Positions 1 through 8,173 of a stretch of DNA of 44,406 nt are shown here, piece by piece. The stretch is taken from contig JAUWXF010000012.1 in the NCBI GenBank assembly GCA_030616475.1, forward strand, positions 1-44,406, written 5' to 3'. The notes below the pieces were generated by a model. The model worked only from the letters and a program-made list of their open reading frames with translations. It searched no databases and was not told where the DNA came from. Source of the DNA: Desulfobacterales bacterium. GTDB taxonomy: Bacteria; Desulfobacterota; Desulfobacteria; Desulfobacterales; C00003060. The translations under genes and the position numbers were made by a program. How positions within the stretch are numbered: the stretch's first letter is position 1; each line of letters begins with the position of its first letter.

Positions 1-148
1 ATTTGGGATTTGGGTCATTCGTATTTGTTTCGGATTTCGTGCTTCGAGTTTCGGATTTACCAAAAATTGATTACGCGAATAACTTCGTTACTTCAATGGG
101 TTACCTCTTTAAATGACGTGGCCTTGACAGGTAGGCTCAGAGGCAAGC
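1..148. repeat. Repeat-derived sequence at window edge
   Basis: The first 60 bases carry the same words (TTTCGGATTTCG, GGATTTGGG) as the F-type repeats near 28.7, 33.7 and 37.0 kb, so this is probably the edge of another F element. No gene is supported before the ahbD stop codon. Confidence 0.5.
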
Positions 149-1249
149 TCAAGTCCCTCTCGGTTGGTACAGACAGAGAGGCTCTTCGGCAAGATAGTCG
201 CCTGTGGCCTCATAGGCCCGGGCACGACATCCCCCGCAGACCTTCCGATACTCGCATCTGCCGCATTTACCTTTCAGGTTGTTGTAGTTTCTGAGGGTTT
301 TGAATACTTCTGACTCGTTCCAGACGACCCCGAAAGATGTCTCCTTTACGCTGCCGCAGTTGAGGTCCAGAAAACCACACGGCTGAACGATGCCGGTATT
401 CGATATAAAACAGAAGCTGGTTCCGCCCAGACAACCGCGAGTTACGGCATCCAGCCCGTGGGTCTTGAATGTGACGGTCTTTCCTTCCTCATGGGCTCGC
501 TCCCTCAAAATCCTGTAATAGTGGGGTGCGCAGGTGGCCTTTAACTGCAGCGGCACTTTGTCCCTCTGGTCATAGAACCAGTTTAAGGTCTGTTCATACT
601 GCTGAGCTGAGATCTCCTGGTCTACAATGTATTTCCCCCGACCTGTGGGGACCAGCAGAAAGATGTGATGAGCCACGGCGCCCAACTTCACAGCAAGCTC
701 CTGGATCTTGGGCAGCTCTTCAAGGTTCTGTTGTGTGATCGTGGTATTGACCTGGAACTCGACGCCAGCCTGCTTGGCCCTTTCGATGCCACGGATTGCT
801 CCGTCAAAAGCACCATCCACCTGCCGGAATTGGTCGTGCGTTTCTTTTGTGGCCCCGTCTAAGCTGATACTGATTCGCTGGATACCGGCCTCAGCCATTT
901 CTCCGGCAATTGCCTCGGTGATGAGCGTGCCGTTAGGGGCCATGACCATTCGAAGTCCTTTTCGAGTGCCGTGGCGGGCAAGCTCAAAGATATCTGGTCG
1001 CAGAATAGGTTCTCCGCCAGTAAGGATGACCACAGGTTTGCCAACCTCGCTGATCTGGTCGAGCAGGGCAAGGCCGGCATCTGTGTCCAGTTCATCCGGG
1101 TATGGCCCTTTGGTGGCAGCAGCACGGCAATGGATACAGGAAAGATTGCAGTTGCGGGTAACCTCCCAGGCAATAAGGCGTAGGTTTGATTGTTTGCCTT
1201 TGTGTTCAAGGGAAGGCATTTTTGATGATGGGTGCGGGTGCTCATTCAT
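149..1249 (-). CDS. ahbD: AhbD-type heme b synthase (radical SAM/SPASM)
   Basis: A 366-residue radical SAM protein. The cluster motif CNLSCIHC supplies Cys34, Cys38 and Cys41; a GGEP segment follows, and a Cys-rich SPASM-type C-terminus (CLGG, QPCG, then CGRCEYRKVCGGC) would bind auxiliary Fe-S clusters. AhbD decarboxylates the two propionates of Fe-coproporphyrin III to give heme b in the siroheme-dependent pathway of sulfate reducers and methanogens. hemB lies just upstream on the same strand, which supports a heme role over a general SPASM maturase. The ATG at 1249 has no clear ribosome-binding site and directly follows a heptamer repeat arm; Met11 is an alternative start. The related nitrite-reductase heme proteins (NirJ, AhbC) are the main alternative identity. 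Confidence 0.85.
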   Translation of the reverse strand: MNEHPHPSSKMPSLEHKGKQSNLRLIAWEVTRNCNLSCIHCRAAATKGPYPDELDTDAGLALLDQISEVGKPVVILTGGEPILRPDIFELARHGTRKGLRMVMAPNGTLITEAIAGEMAEAGIQRISISLDGATKETHDQFRQVDGAFDGAIRGIERAKQAGVEFQVNTTITQQNLEELPKIQELAVKLGAVAHHIFLLVPTGRGKYIVDQEISAQQYEQTLNWFYDQRDKVPLQLKATCAPHYYRILRERAHEEGKTVTFKTHGLDAVTRGCLGGTSFCFISNTGIVQPCGFLDLNCGSVKETSFGVVWNESEVFKTLRNYNNLKGKCGRCEYRKVCGGCRARAYEATGDYLAEEPLCLYQPRGT

Positions 1250-1255
1250 CGATTC

Positions 1256-1735
1256 ATTGACGATTGATGATTGGTGATTGATGATTGAGAAATCTTGAGT
1301 CGTTCTTTAGACCTATTGATTCTTTCACAGTTATTTCTTCTTTGATCTTCTTGCCTGGGCCGTCTTTCTTGTTATTATGAAAATTGATGATAGTTCGTGT
1401 GCTTCATTAAAAAGAGGCAAAACCCTTTTTCTTTCCATCAATTGTTCATCCATGATAAATTCCAGCCAAAATTCACACTCATCCGCTTCTTCCACTACAA
1501 TGCTGATCTTTGATACAAAAACTGCCTTTGTTTGAGCCAAGAGACTCGCTCTGTAATTTGCTGCAACTGATGTCCTGCATCTGATTAGCTGCCTTCTTGC
1601 GTGTCTTCCCAATTCATTTTCCGGCAGAAAAAAAGCAAGTTTGACGCATCTATGTGCAAACTCCTTTGATCTCTTTTTCAATTCATCCGCATCCAAGTCT
1701 AGTCTCCATCAATCGTCAATCGTCAATCATCAATC
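1256..1735. mobile_element. S23-gene cassette with inverted heptamer arms
   Basis: Two arms of TTGATGA/TTGACGA heptamers in opposite orientation, 1256-1290 and 1708-1735, enclose one four-helix-bundle gene. The right arm contains the hemB stop codon and the left arm ends 7 nt before the ahbD start, so the block fills the whole space between two heme genes. That it is a mobile cassette is inferred from this architecture; no transposase is present. Confidence 0.5.
1331..1696 (-). CDS. Four-helix bundle protein (S23/bAvd-like family)
   Basis: A 121-residue, largely helical, basic protein. Near the start it has KKRSKEFAHRCVKLA, and later RQLIRCRTSVAANYRAS and EEADECEFWLEFI, the hallmarks of the family first described from 23S rRNA intervening sequences and related to the Avd accessory protein of diversity-generating retroelements. 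The start appears to be TTG at 1696, 7 nt after a GGAG. The reading frame is intact. Its molecular role is unknown in this setting: there is no rRNA gene or reverse transcriptase nearby. A truncated relative lies at 17426-17533. Confidence 0.8.
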   Translation of the reverse strand: MDADELKKRSKEFAHRCVKLAFFLPENELGRHARRQLIRCRTSVAANYRASLLAQTKAVFVSKISIVVEEADECEFWLEFIMDEQLMERKRVLPLFNEAHELSSIFIITRKTAQARRSKKK

Positions 1736-2707
1736 CTGCCGTAGCTCCCTTGCTGCTTCTTTTGCAAAATAGGTAAGGATCATGTCTGCGCCAGCCCGCT
1801 TGATGGCAATAAGGGATTCCATCATGACCTTGCTGCCGTCAAGCCATCCGAGCTTGTCGGCTGCCTTGATCATGGCAAATTCGCCGCTAACGTTGTAAGC
1901 CGCTACCGGCAGATCGATTTCTTCCCTAACCCGGCAGATGATGTCCAAGTAGGCGAGAGCGGGTTTTACCATAATGATATCAGCGCCTTCCTCCACATCC
2001 ATGGTCACTTCACGAATCGCTTCCAGGCTGTTGGCGGGATCCATCTGATAGGTACGGCGATCCCCGAATTTCGGGGCTGACTCGGCTGCCTGGCGGAAAG
2101 GATAATAAAAGGCAGAGCAGTATTTGGCAGCATAGGACATGATGGGTGTGGATTCAAACCCGTTTTCATCCAGGGCATCGCGTATTTCGGCTACACGACC
2201 GTCCATCATATCAGAAGGAGCTACCATGTCCGCACCTGCCTGAGCGTGGGAAAGGGCTGTGCGCGCCAAAAGATCGAGACTCGCATCGTTGTTTATGATA
2301 CCGTCCTGCACCACGCCACAGTGCCCATGGTCGGTATACTCACACAGACATACATCGGTTATGACCGCCAGATCTTCCACCCTGTCTTTCAGTGCCCTCA
2401 CGGTCTTTTGCACGATTCCATTTTTGGCATAGGCCGACGTGGCCAGGGCGTCTTTTTTGTCCGGGATGCCAAAGAGCATCACGGCCGGGATACCCAGATC
2501 GCGGGCAACTATGGCCTCTTTCACAATCTTGTCCACGGAGAGTTGAAAATGTCCGGGCATTGAGGGGATGGGATTCTTAACTCCCTTGCCTCCCACGGAA
2601 AACAGGGGCAGGATCAGGTCGTCAACCGATAGCGTTGTCTCGCGTATCATACGCCTGAAATTCTCACTTTGCCGCAAACGTCTGGCCCTATAATCTGGAA
2701 AAAACAT
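1730..2707 (-). CDS. hemB: Delta-aminolevulinic acid dehydratase
   Basis: 325 residues, the usual family length. HemB condenses two 5-aminolevulinate molecules into porphobilinogen, the first common tetrapyrrole step, in the cytoplasm. The zinc-site segment [14 protein letters not shown] lies around residues 117-130, and two active-site lysines occur in [11 protein letters not shown] (about 194) and MVKPALAYL (about 246). The reading frame continues upstream with repeat-derived sequence, but the ATG at 2707 follows an AAGGGGC ribosome-binding site and matches the family N-terminus ([12 protein letters not shown]). The stop TGA is inside the first heptamer of the downstream repeat arm. It lies upstream of ahbD, with an S23 cassette between them. 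Confidence 0.96.
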   Translation of the reverse strand: MFFPDYRARRLRQSENFRRMIRETTLSVDDLILPLFSVGGKGVKNPIPSMPGHFQLSVDKIVKEAIVARDLGIPAVMLFGIPDKKDALATSAYAKNGIVQKTVRALKDRVEDLAVITDVCLCEYTDHGHCGVVQDGIINNDASLDLLARTALSHAQAGADMVAPSDMMDGRVAEIRDALDENGFESTPIMSYAAKYCSAFYYPFRQAAESAPKFGDRRTYQMDPANSLEAIREVTMDVEEGADIIMVKPALAYLDIICRVREEIDLPVAAYNVSGEFAMIKAADKLGWLDGSKVMMESLIAIKRAGADMILTYFAKEAARELRQD

Positions 2708-3129
2708 GATTTGCCCCTTAGTAATGAAATTCGTGTCTTTTGTGGCAGAAAATTCTAAAAGATAATCACGCCTCTTCTCAAGGCGAACGCCGCAAAACAC
2801 GAAAGATTGAAAGCACGAAATAAAACAACATTCAGACTTTCGTGTCTTCGTACTTTCGTGCTCCTGCCCGCCATTGCCACGCACCTGCCCGCCATTGCCA
2901 GAAATGCCGGCACATAAGTTCAATGCTGTCTCAGGCGTTGGCAGGCGGGTGCTAGCATTGAAGCTGTATGCCGTGCCAGGCGACCTGCCCGCCATTGCCG
3001 TGTGTGCTGGCATTGCAGTTATCCGGCGACCGTGGCTCTGGCAGGCGGGTGGCAGGCGGGTTCGTGATAAATTTGTTTTGGTTCCGGCTTGTCCGGATGT
3101 GGACTCTGTGAGACACAACAGGGCCGGAA
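2708..3129. repeat. Repeat-filled gap between hemB and the ClpX-like gene
   Basis: Inverted copies of a CACGAAAG/CTTTCGTG word (about 2797-2860) are interrupted by a compound P repeat (2863-3061). After it come CGTGATAAATTTG and a short CCGGCTTGTCCGG palindrome (3085-3097), which recurs at 37097 and, in the opposite orientation, at 40184. No gene or promoter is recognised. Confidence 0.7.
2863..3061 (+). repeat. P-type hairpin repeat, compound copy
   Basis: The left arm CCTGCCCGCCATTGCC occurs at 2863, 2884 and 2984; the right arm GGCAGGCGGGT occurs at 2940 and 3040, followed by an extra GGCAGGCGGGT at 3051. Two cores between arms are each exactly 40 bp (2900-2939 and 3000-3039) and unrelated to each other. 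The arms can pair: CCCGCC with GGCGGG, and TGCC with GGCA, with an AT bulge. A 32-bp segment, 2951-2982, separates the two units. Confidence 0.85.
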
Positions 3130-4887
3130 TTATGATTCGGGAGTTTCGGAATAGATTTTTTTTACCAGGTTATCGAAAAATTTCTCAGGGTTTTCCATGG
3201 CCTCCTTAGTGATTACAAAGGTGTTCTGACCGACCCTGTCGCGGATGAGCTTAAAACCGTATTCAAACTTGGTAGTCAGTTGCTTGTAGAAATCTCCCAG
3301 TGCTGTCGGAGAAGAGAGCATCTCCAAGATAACAACGTCTATGGCATCTTCGTCCAGGTTAATATTCAGATCATGGGTTTTGTAAAAATACGCCTCCACT
3401 TTCTTGATTTGGTCATAGTAAGTCCCTATCTTTGACATCACAGCATTTATGCCGCACGCACTCATGGCATAGAGATCGGCAATCAAGTCTATGCGCGAAG
3501 ATGTGAGTGCAATCTCAGATATATCAGCCAGCACGGCCTGGTTGTTCTTTACATATTGCTTGACCGATTCCTTTTCATCCTGGTCCAGCTTTTCGTAGAG
3601 CTGTGTCCACCTGGGATCGTCAGGCGTGGATATGATTTTTTGGAGCATACCTTCGGGGTCCTTTACCACCTCTTCTGTCACCGGCAGCTTCTTTATATCC
3701 GTGGATGGTAGTTTCTTTTCAAGCTTCAACAAGACCTTCTCGATGGCGCTTACCAGGCCACGGGCCCCGGTTTGTTCCCCATAGGCAAGGTGGGCCAGGG
3801 CGCGAAGCGCCTTGTCTTCAAACTTGGCAGATATATCGTAGGCCTTGAAGTCGAGTTTTTTGCTGACCATAACAGGATTATTCGGATTTTTTAAGATGGC
3901 GTAAAGGTCGTCTTCGCTGAGTTGCTCAAACACCGAAATTACGGGGAGCCGTCCGACGAACTCGGTCTCAAAACCGAACTTGATCAGATCCTCGGGCTTG
4001 GTATGTTTCAGGTAATCGACACGCTCTGACCGACTGGTGAGCGTTGCCCCAAAACCGATGCCCTGATCCACTATCCGCTTCTTGATTAACTCTGTAAGTT
4101 CGTTAAAGGCGCCACTCATGACGAAAAGGATATTCCTGGTGTTGACTACCCTCTTTTTTCTTTTGCCGGTTTTCCGGTAGCGTTCGATTTCCTCAAACAT
4201 CGAAATCGGATCGTGAGGGACCTTGAGGTCAACATCGGTTTCTTCCATTGGTTTTAGCAGAGCGCGCTGAACGCCGGTACGGGAAACATCGTGTCCAATG
4301 AGATTCGTACTGGAGGCGATTTTGTCGATCTCATCGATGTAGATGATGCCATGCTGGGCCCGCTCGATGTCGTCGTCTGCTTCGCGCACCAGGTCCCGCA
4401 CCAGGTCTTCCACATCGCCTCCGACATAGCCGGTTTCGCTGAATTTTGTGGCATCACCTTTGACAAAAGGGACACCGATCTTCTCGGCGATCAATTTGAT
4501 CATGTAAGTCTTACCCACGCCGGTAGGCCCGATCATAAGGATGTTATTCTTGATTTGACCAACTATTCCTTTGTTGTCTTCGCCGGAAGATTCGGTGTGT
4601 TTGATGCGATTGAAATGGGTGCAGATCTTGGTGGCCAAAATTGCCTTGGCCTCATCCTGCTTGACGATGTATTGATCAAGATAAGCGGCAAGTTCTTCAG
4701 GCTTTAAGGAAAAATCGATCTCTTTTTCCGTACGAGGCTCTTCCTTTTCTTTATCAAAGGAAGCCTCCTGAGGCAGAACGACAGGCGAGATGAGCTTTAC
4801 GCGGCCGCCGAATTTTTCTGACAGGAACTGGCTGATCTCTTTTTCGATCTTTTTGGCATCCGGAAATTTTTCGTCTTTTTCGGTCAT
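3130..4887 (-). CDS. ClpX-like AAA+ unfoldase without zinc finger
   Basis: A 585-residue AAA+ ATPase closest to ClpX. Visible motifs: Walker A GPTGVGKT (120-127), pore-loop GYVGG (153-157), Walker B IIYIDEID (181-188), a GIGFGA segment like the IGF loop by which ClpX docks on ClpP, and the sensor-type GARGL. It lacks the N-terminal four-Cys zinc domain of ClpX and instead has about 60 polar residues. It also has roughly 150 extra C-terminal residues beyond the ClpX small domain, so it is much longer than ClpX (about 420). No clpP is adjacent. It probably unfolds proteins for ClpP or acts as a stand-alone remodeller; the substrate is unknown. The ATG at 4887 lies 11 nt after GGGAG. Confidence 0.85.
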   Translation of the reverse strand: MTEKDEKFPDAKKIEKEISQFLSEKFGGRVKLISPVVLPQEASFDKEKEEPRTEKEIDFSLKPEELAAYLDQYIVKQDEAKAILATKICTHFNRIKHTESSGEDNKGIVGQIKNNILMIGPTGVGKTYMIKLIAEKIGVPFVKGDATKFSETGYVGGDVEDLVRDLVREADDDIERAQHGIIYIDEIDKIASSTNLIGHDVSRTGVQRALLKPMEETDVDLKVPHDPISMFEEIERYRKTGKRKKRVVNTRNILFVMSGAFNELTELIKKRIVDQGIGFGATLTSRSERVDYLKHTKPEDLIKFGFETEFVGRLPVISVFEQLSEDDLYAILKNPNNPVMVSKKLDFKAYDISAKFEDKALRALAHLAYGEQTGARGLVSAIEKVLLKLEKKLPSTDIKKLPVTEEVVKDPEGMLQKIISTPDDPRWTQLYEKLDQDEKESVKQYVKNNQAVLADISEIALTSSRIDLIADLYAMSACGINAVMSKIGTYYDQIKKVEAYFYKTHDLNINLDEDAIDVVILEMLSSPTALGDFYKQLTTKFEYGFKLIRDRVGQNTFVITKEAMENPEKFFDNLVKKIYSETPES

Positions 4888-5021
4888 GACATTATACTCC
4901 CACGTATTTATTAAAATTTTTTATGCCGCAGGTCAATAATATAATCACACCGCACATATATTGCAAGGTAACTGTTCGCAGGGTCCCTAAGTCTGCTGTA
5001 TCATTGTCCAATATCCAGCCA

Positions 5022-5097
5022 GTCATTGCGAGCGAAGCGAAGCAATCTCCTGTTCCATTCAGAAAGATTGCTTCGTCGCTCCGCTCCTCGCAATGAC
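5022..5097. repeat. Palindromic GTCATTGCGAGCG repeat
   Basis: The arms GTCATTGCGAGCG...GCAATCT and AGATTGC...CTCGCAATGAC form a long imperfect hairpin. This class of palindrome is widespread in bacterial intergenic DNA. It lies between the divergent ClpX-like gene and tRNA-Arg. Confidence 0.8.
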
Positions 5098-5154
5098 AAC
5101 ACGCGCACCCCGTGAACGGTTAGATTGCAAATATGGGGCCGTTTCAAATCTCCC

Positions 5155-5183
5155 TTGACAAAAAAGGCAATAAGTAGTCTGTT
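5155..5183 (+). promoter_or_regulatory. Candidate promoter of tRNA-Arg
   Basis: A perfect -35 hexamer TTGACA (5155-5160) with a weak -10 candidate TCTGTT 17 bp later (5178-5183); initiation would fall about 13 nt before the tRNA. The -10 is poor, so only the -35 is convincing. Confidence 0.45.
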
Positions 5184-5202
5184 AAGTCTATAGCTCTCTT
5201 AA

Positions 5203-5278
5203 GGGCGATTAGCTCAGCGGATAGAGCACAAGCCTCCGGAGCTTGGTGTCGCCGGTTCGATTCCGGCATCGCCCTCCA
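5203..5278 (+). tRNA. tRNA-Arg (anticodon CCG)
   Basis: A complete 76-nt cloverleaf with encoded CCA: acceptor GGGCGAT/ATCGCCC, D stem GCTC/GAGC, anticodon stem CAAGC/GCTTG with loop CTCCGGA (anticodon CCG, reads CGG), and T stem GCCGG/CCGGC with TTCGATT. The 3' end of the convergent cca reading frame runs through most of this gene on the other strand. Confidence 0.97.
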
Positions 5279-6794
5279 ATTCAAGCAATCTGGCCACAAC
5301 TTCAAAAGCCTCCTCCCTTGTCCGGATTTCTCGGTTTAATCTCGCTTCTTCCACCTTCTGGAGCAACTTTCCGAAAAGTTCAGATGGCGTGAGGCCGAAA
5401 TGTTCGATTAGATCTTTTCCGGTAATCAGCCGCGGTGCTGTCATGGCGGGCTTGAGGTCAGAGAAATATCTCTGAAGGATCTCCTTCAAAAACGCCACAA
5501 GTGCCTCATCAAATTCAGTGCCGTTTCCGGCCTTGGCCCGTCGGTCTGCCAAGCTGTGAAGCAAAAGCCCAATAACATCGTCCTTATGTTTTCTGACAAA
5601 GCGAACAATGCCCCTTGTAGTAAGAGTGCCCCTCTGACGGGCGTCAAAGAGGAGCAGTGGATGAAGGTGATTTTGTACGATTAACTCTATGTAGGATCGC
5701 TCCTGACCAGACATCCTGAGCCTCAGACAAAGGCCTCTGGCAATATGAGCCCCTTTTTCCTCATGGGCCAGAAATCGCAACCTTCCGGTCGGATCAACAC
5801 TGCGTGTCGCAGGCTTGCCAAGGTCATGAAGCAAGGCAGCCCACTTCAAGAGCGCCTTCCGATTACCCTGTTCAAGATAGCTGCCAATCGGTTCGGCATA
5901 CTCGGGCCAGAGCGTTGGGTAGTCACTAAGAACAATCTCGATTTCTTCATAGGTGCGCATGACATGCTGAAAAACATCGTATTCATGGTCATCAAGCAGG
6001 CAATCACGGCATGGTTCAAGCTCGGGGATGAGCTTCATCAGGAGCCCTGCCTGGGACATCTGCTCGATGTAAGGAAAAGATCTCTCTGCCTCCATGATCT
6101 TAAAAAGCTCTGCCCTTATCCGTTCTCCGGCCGATGTGGCAACAAGTGTGGCTTGCTCTTTGATGACAGACAAGGTTTGCGGTGCAATCTCAAAACCCAA
6201 GACAGCGGCGAGACGAAATGCCCTGAGCATTCTCAGGGGGTCGGCCAAGATCGCATCTTCTGAGATCAGTCGGATGGTTTTTGACCTGATATCCTCCAGG
6301 CCCCCAACAGGGTCGATAAGGCCTCCGGCCCGTAGCGGCCTACGCCCCGGAGGGCTATCAGAAGACAGGTCAAAGCCGAGGCCGTTGACAGTGAAGTCGC
6401 GTCTTTTCAACTCGTCCTCAATGGTTTTGCCGTGTATGGGGGAAAAATCGAGGACCTTGTCGCCTGATACGACCCTATAGACCGCCTTGTCTTCCTTGCC
6501 CATCTCAATCATGCGGACACCAAGTTTTGCCGCTACTTTTTCTGCAAAGGCCCTGGCATTGCCGGGTACTGCAAAGTCATGGTCGTTGGATGGACGATTG
6601 AGGATGCGGTCCCGAAGAGAGCCGCCCACTAGATAAACAGGCCCGATGCCGGAGAAAGAACTCAGCTCCGCTTCGCTCCGCAATTGGAATAATGGAATAA
6701 TGGAATAATGGAATGTTGGGTTTAAGAGGATTTTGGTCTCTTTTTCTTTTACATCATGAGCGCAGGCTTTACTTCGTGTCCGATATTCCATCAT
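5214..6794 (-). CDS. cca: CCA tRNA nucleotidyltransferase with HD domain
   Basis: Adds or repairs the 3' CCA of tRNAs; a poly(A) polymerase function is the alternative within this family. The head domain has YLVGGSLRDR followed by DHDF, the metal-binding Asp pair. An HD domain (LLHDLGKP, then LAHEEKGAHIA and a QNHLHPL segment) is in the C-terminal half. The start is uncertain: the region before YLVGG is encoded by repeat element E1, with a TTG at 6851, ATGs at 6794 and 6791, and a TTG at 6683, none with a good ribosome-binding site. I give the first ATG. Two further oddities: a palindromic repeat is inserted in frame (6321-6357, encoding about SPPGRRPLRAG), and the last 20 or so residues are antisense to tRNA-Arg, the stop lying in its D arm. 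Confidence 0.88.
   Translation of the reverse strand: MMEYRTRSKACAHDVKEKETKILLNPTFHYSIIPLFQLRSEAELSSFSGIGPVYLVGGSLRDRILNRPSNDHDFAVPGNARAFAEKVAAKLGVRMIEMGKEDKAVYRVVSGDKVLDFSPIHGKTIEDELKRRDFTVNGLGFDLSSDSPPGRRPLRAGGLIDPVGGLEDIRSKTIRLISEDAILADPLRMLRAFRLAAVLGFEIAPQTLSVIKEQATLVATSAGERIRAELFKIMEAERSFPYIEQMSQAGLLMKLIPELEPCRDCLLDDHEYDVFQHVMRTYEEIEIVLSDYPTLWPEYAEPIGSYLEQGNRKALLKWAALLHDLGKPATRSVDPTGRLRFLAHEEKGAHIARGLCLRLRMSGQERSYIELIVQNHLHPLLLFDARQRGTLTTRGIVRFVRKHKDDVIGLLLHSLADRRAKAGNGTEFDEALVAFLKEILQRYFSDLKPAMTAPRLITGKDLIEHFGLTPSELFGKLLQKVEEARLNREIRTREEAFEVVARLLELEGDAGIEPATPSSGGLCSIR
6321..6357. repeat. Palindromic repeat inside the cca coding region
   Basis: GCCTCCGGCCCGTAG...CTACGCC..GGAGGGC. The same words occur in the large palindrome after tRNA-Gly (31172-31255). 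It is in frame and lengthens the enzyme by about 12 residues between the conserved FDLSS and LIDPVGGLED segments. Confidence 0.7.
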
Positions 6795-6892
6795 GAGCGC
6801 AGGCTTTACTTCGTGTCCATTATTCCCTGATCGAACTTGCAATAGCGCCAATAAATATTTATAACTTCAACAGGTTGTAGAGATTCCGAGAC
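6658..6892 (-). repeat. E element, copy 1
   Basis: Read on the minus strand, it begins GTCTCGGAATCTCTACAACC and ends CCAATTG, then a GGAGCGAAGCGGAGC hairpin, then TGAGTTC. Inside are two copies of a GACACGAAGTAAAGCCTGCG module and a run of nonamers (ATTCCATT type). Its right end supplies the N-terminal coding region of cca. Confidence 0.75.
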
Positions 6893-7203
6893 GTTCAGTT
6901 AGTTAGTCTGCTACCTTGATCGGCTCTTTTTTCAATTCCTTGAATGGCCTTATCACAGTCTTTGAGTTTGTCACTAATGAAGCCTTTGCCTCTAAGCTTC
7001 TATTTGCCATCTACACAAAAATCAAGCCCTGTGTCAAACTTGGGGACTCGTCATTTGTCGTTGGAAGTGAACTAAAGTGAGCTAAAGTGAGCTAAAGTGA
7101 GCTAAAGTGAGCTAAAGTGAGCTAAAGTTGAAGGCATTAACCGCCTCAATTCCTTAATCCCTCAATTCTTCAATTCTTCAATTCCGCACTCCGCATTCCG
7201 TTG
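6893..7203. repeat. Gap with decamer and octamer tandem repeats
   Basis: 6893-7060 shows nothing recognisable. 7066-7129 is a tandem array of a 10-bp unit (GCTAAAGTGA, five near-perfect copies plus partials). 7140-7203 is a looser array (CCTCAATT, TTCAATTC, CCGCACT, CCGCATT) that runs into the stop codon of the KptA-like gene. Confidence 0.8.
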
Positions 7204-7944
7204 TTACCTCTTGCGCTTTGACCTGCGGACATCCTTTTTCCACGCAATCTCCTTTTTAAGCCCTTTTCGCTTGAGTCGCTGTTGCTGAAGCGCCCTGGAG
7301 CGTTCCAGGTCAAAGGTGAAGCTGCCAGGCAGGTCTTCAGGTATTGCAACCGGCTCCTTTTTGGATTTAGGGGCTTCTTTTTTCTTTTCTTTTGGCAGTG
7401 GTGGTCCCGTGAAATAGCCCGCAGGCACATGGTCAGTTATATAGATGAGTTCTCCCTGCTTAGAGAATCTTAGGCCTGCCTCAAAAGCCCTTTGTGCCTG
7501 GACAGTCAGTAACACAGGTGCCGGGTCTCGACGTTTTCCCATCCGCTGTGCCAGTTCCTCGGTTGTGGCCAGGAGGACCGGCGGTTGTCCTAACGGTATG
7601 ATCCCTTGACGGCAGACGACAGGATAGGCCCTGCGACGCACGCAGTGATAAAGAAGCTTAGGAGGAACAATCTCCTCCTCAGGATTCAGGGCATCATCGC
7701 GGCAAACGGCCTTGATCCTGTCATTTTCCAGGACAAAAGACTTTTCACAAGAGGTCATGAGGACCTTATGGATGTGGGATTTCCGCACATATCCCCACCC
7801 CGGTTCCTCTGAGATCGCCTTGAGCAGATCCTTCAGACGCACGAACCCCTGATCGTTCAGGACCAGCCCAAACTCGTCGGGTCGTCGCCCAAGGATATAG
7901 GACATCATTTTTTCAAGTTGCTTAGGATCCTTTTGCCTGCCCAT
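7204..7944 (-). CDS. KptA/Tpt1-like RNA 2'-phosphotransferase
   Basis: 246 residues. The N-terminal winged-helix-like part has MSYILGRRPDEFGLVLND and GFVRLKDLLKAI, matching the SxxLRHxPxxxGLxLDxxGWVxxxDLL signature of KptA/Tpt1, and the centre has LYHCVRRRAYPVVCRQGI, resembling the ADP-ribosyltransferase core. Tpt1 enzymes use NAD to remove the 2'-phosphate left at tRNA splice junctions; bacterial substrates are poorly known. The usual R-H of LRH is changed to GRR, and about 40 Lys/Arg-rich residues are added at the C-terminus, so activity is uncertain. It lies upstream of cca on the same strand, both framed by E elements, suggesting an RNA-repair pairing. The ATG at 7944 has no strong ribosome-binding site because element E2 starts 8 nt away. 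Confidence 0.72.
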   Translation of the reverse strand: MGRQKDPKQLEKMMSYILGRRPDEFGLVLNDQGFVRLKDLLKAISEEPGWGYVRKSHIHKVLMTSCEKSFVLENDRIKAVCRDDALNPEEEIVPPKLLYHCVRRRAYPVVCRQGIIPLGQPPVLLATTEELAQRMGKRRDPAPVLLTVQAQRAFEAGLRFSKQGELIYITDHVPAGYFTGPPLPKEKKKEAPKSKKEPVAIPEDLPGSFTFDLERSRALQQQRLKRKGLKKEIAWKKDVRRSKRKR

Positions 7945-7951
7945 AATTCAC

Positions 7952-8173
7952 GTCTCGGAATTTCTACAACCTGTTGAGATTATAGATATTTATTTGGCCT
8001 ATTCTAGACGCAGTCAGGGAATGATGGAATGATGGAATGATGGAATATTGGGAATAAGAAGCGGAAAAGAATCATTTTTTAATTGTTTTCATCCCTCTTA
8101 ACCCATCATGAGCGCAAGCTTCACTACGTGTCCACTATTCCAACATTCCAATTGGGGCGAAGCCCCTAAGTTC
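7952..8173 (+). repeat. E element, copy 2
   Basis: Begins GTCTCGGAATTTCTACAACC at 7952; contains GGAATGAT nonamers, the GAGCGCAAGCTTCACTACG module and an ATTCCAAC repeat; ends CCAATTG, then a GGGGCGAAGCCCC hairpin and TAAGTTC (8173). It mirrors copy 1 on the other side of the KptA-like gene. The remainder of the gap to 8351 shows no feature. Confidence 0.78.

Noticed and set aside
708-1277. Long plus-strand frame opposite ahbD, and similar long frames opposite dnaB, pnp, infB and ETF-QO
   Set aside because: Shadows of well-identified genes, without protein-family signatures or start signals of their own.
2708-3118. Longer reading frame extending HemB by 137 residues
   Set aside because: The extension is encoded by P repeats and is unlike HemB; a good ribosome-binding site supports the start at 2707.
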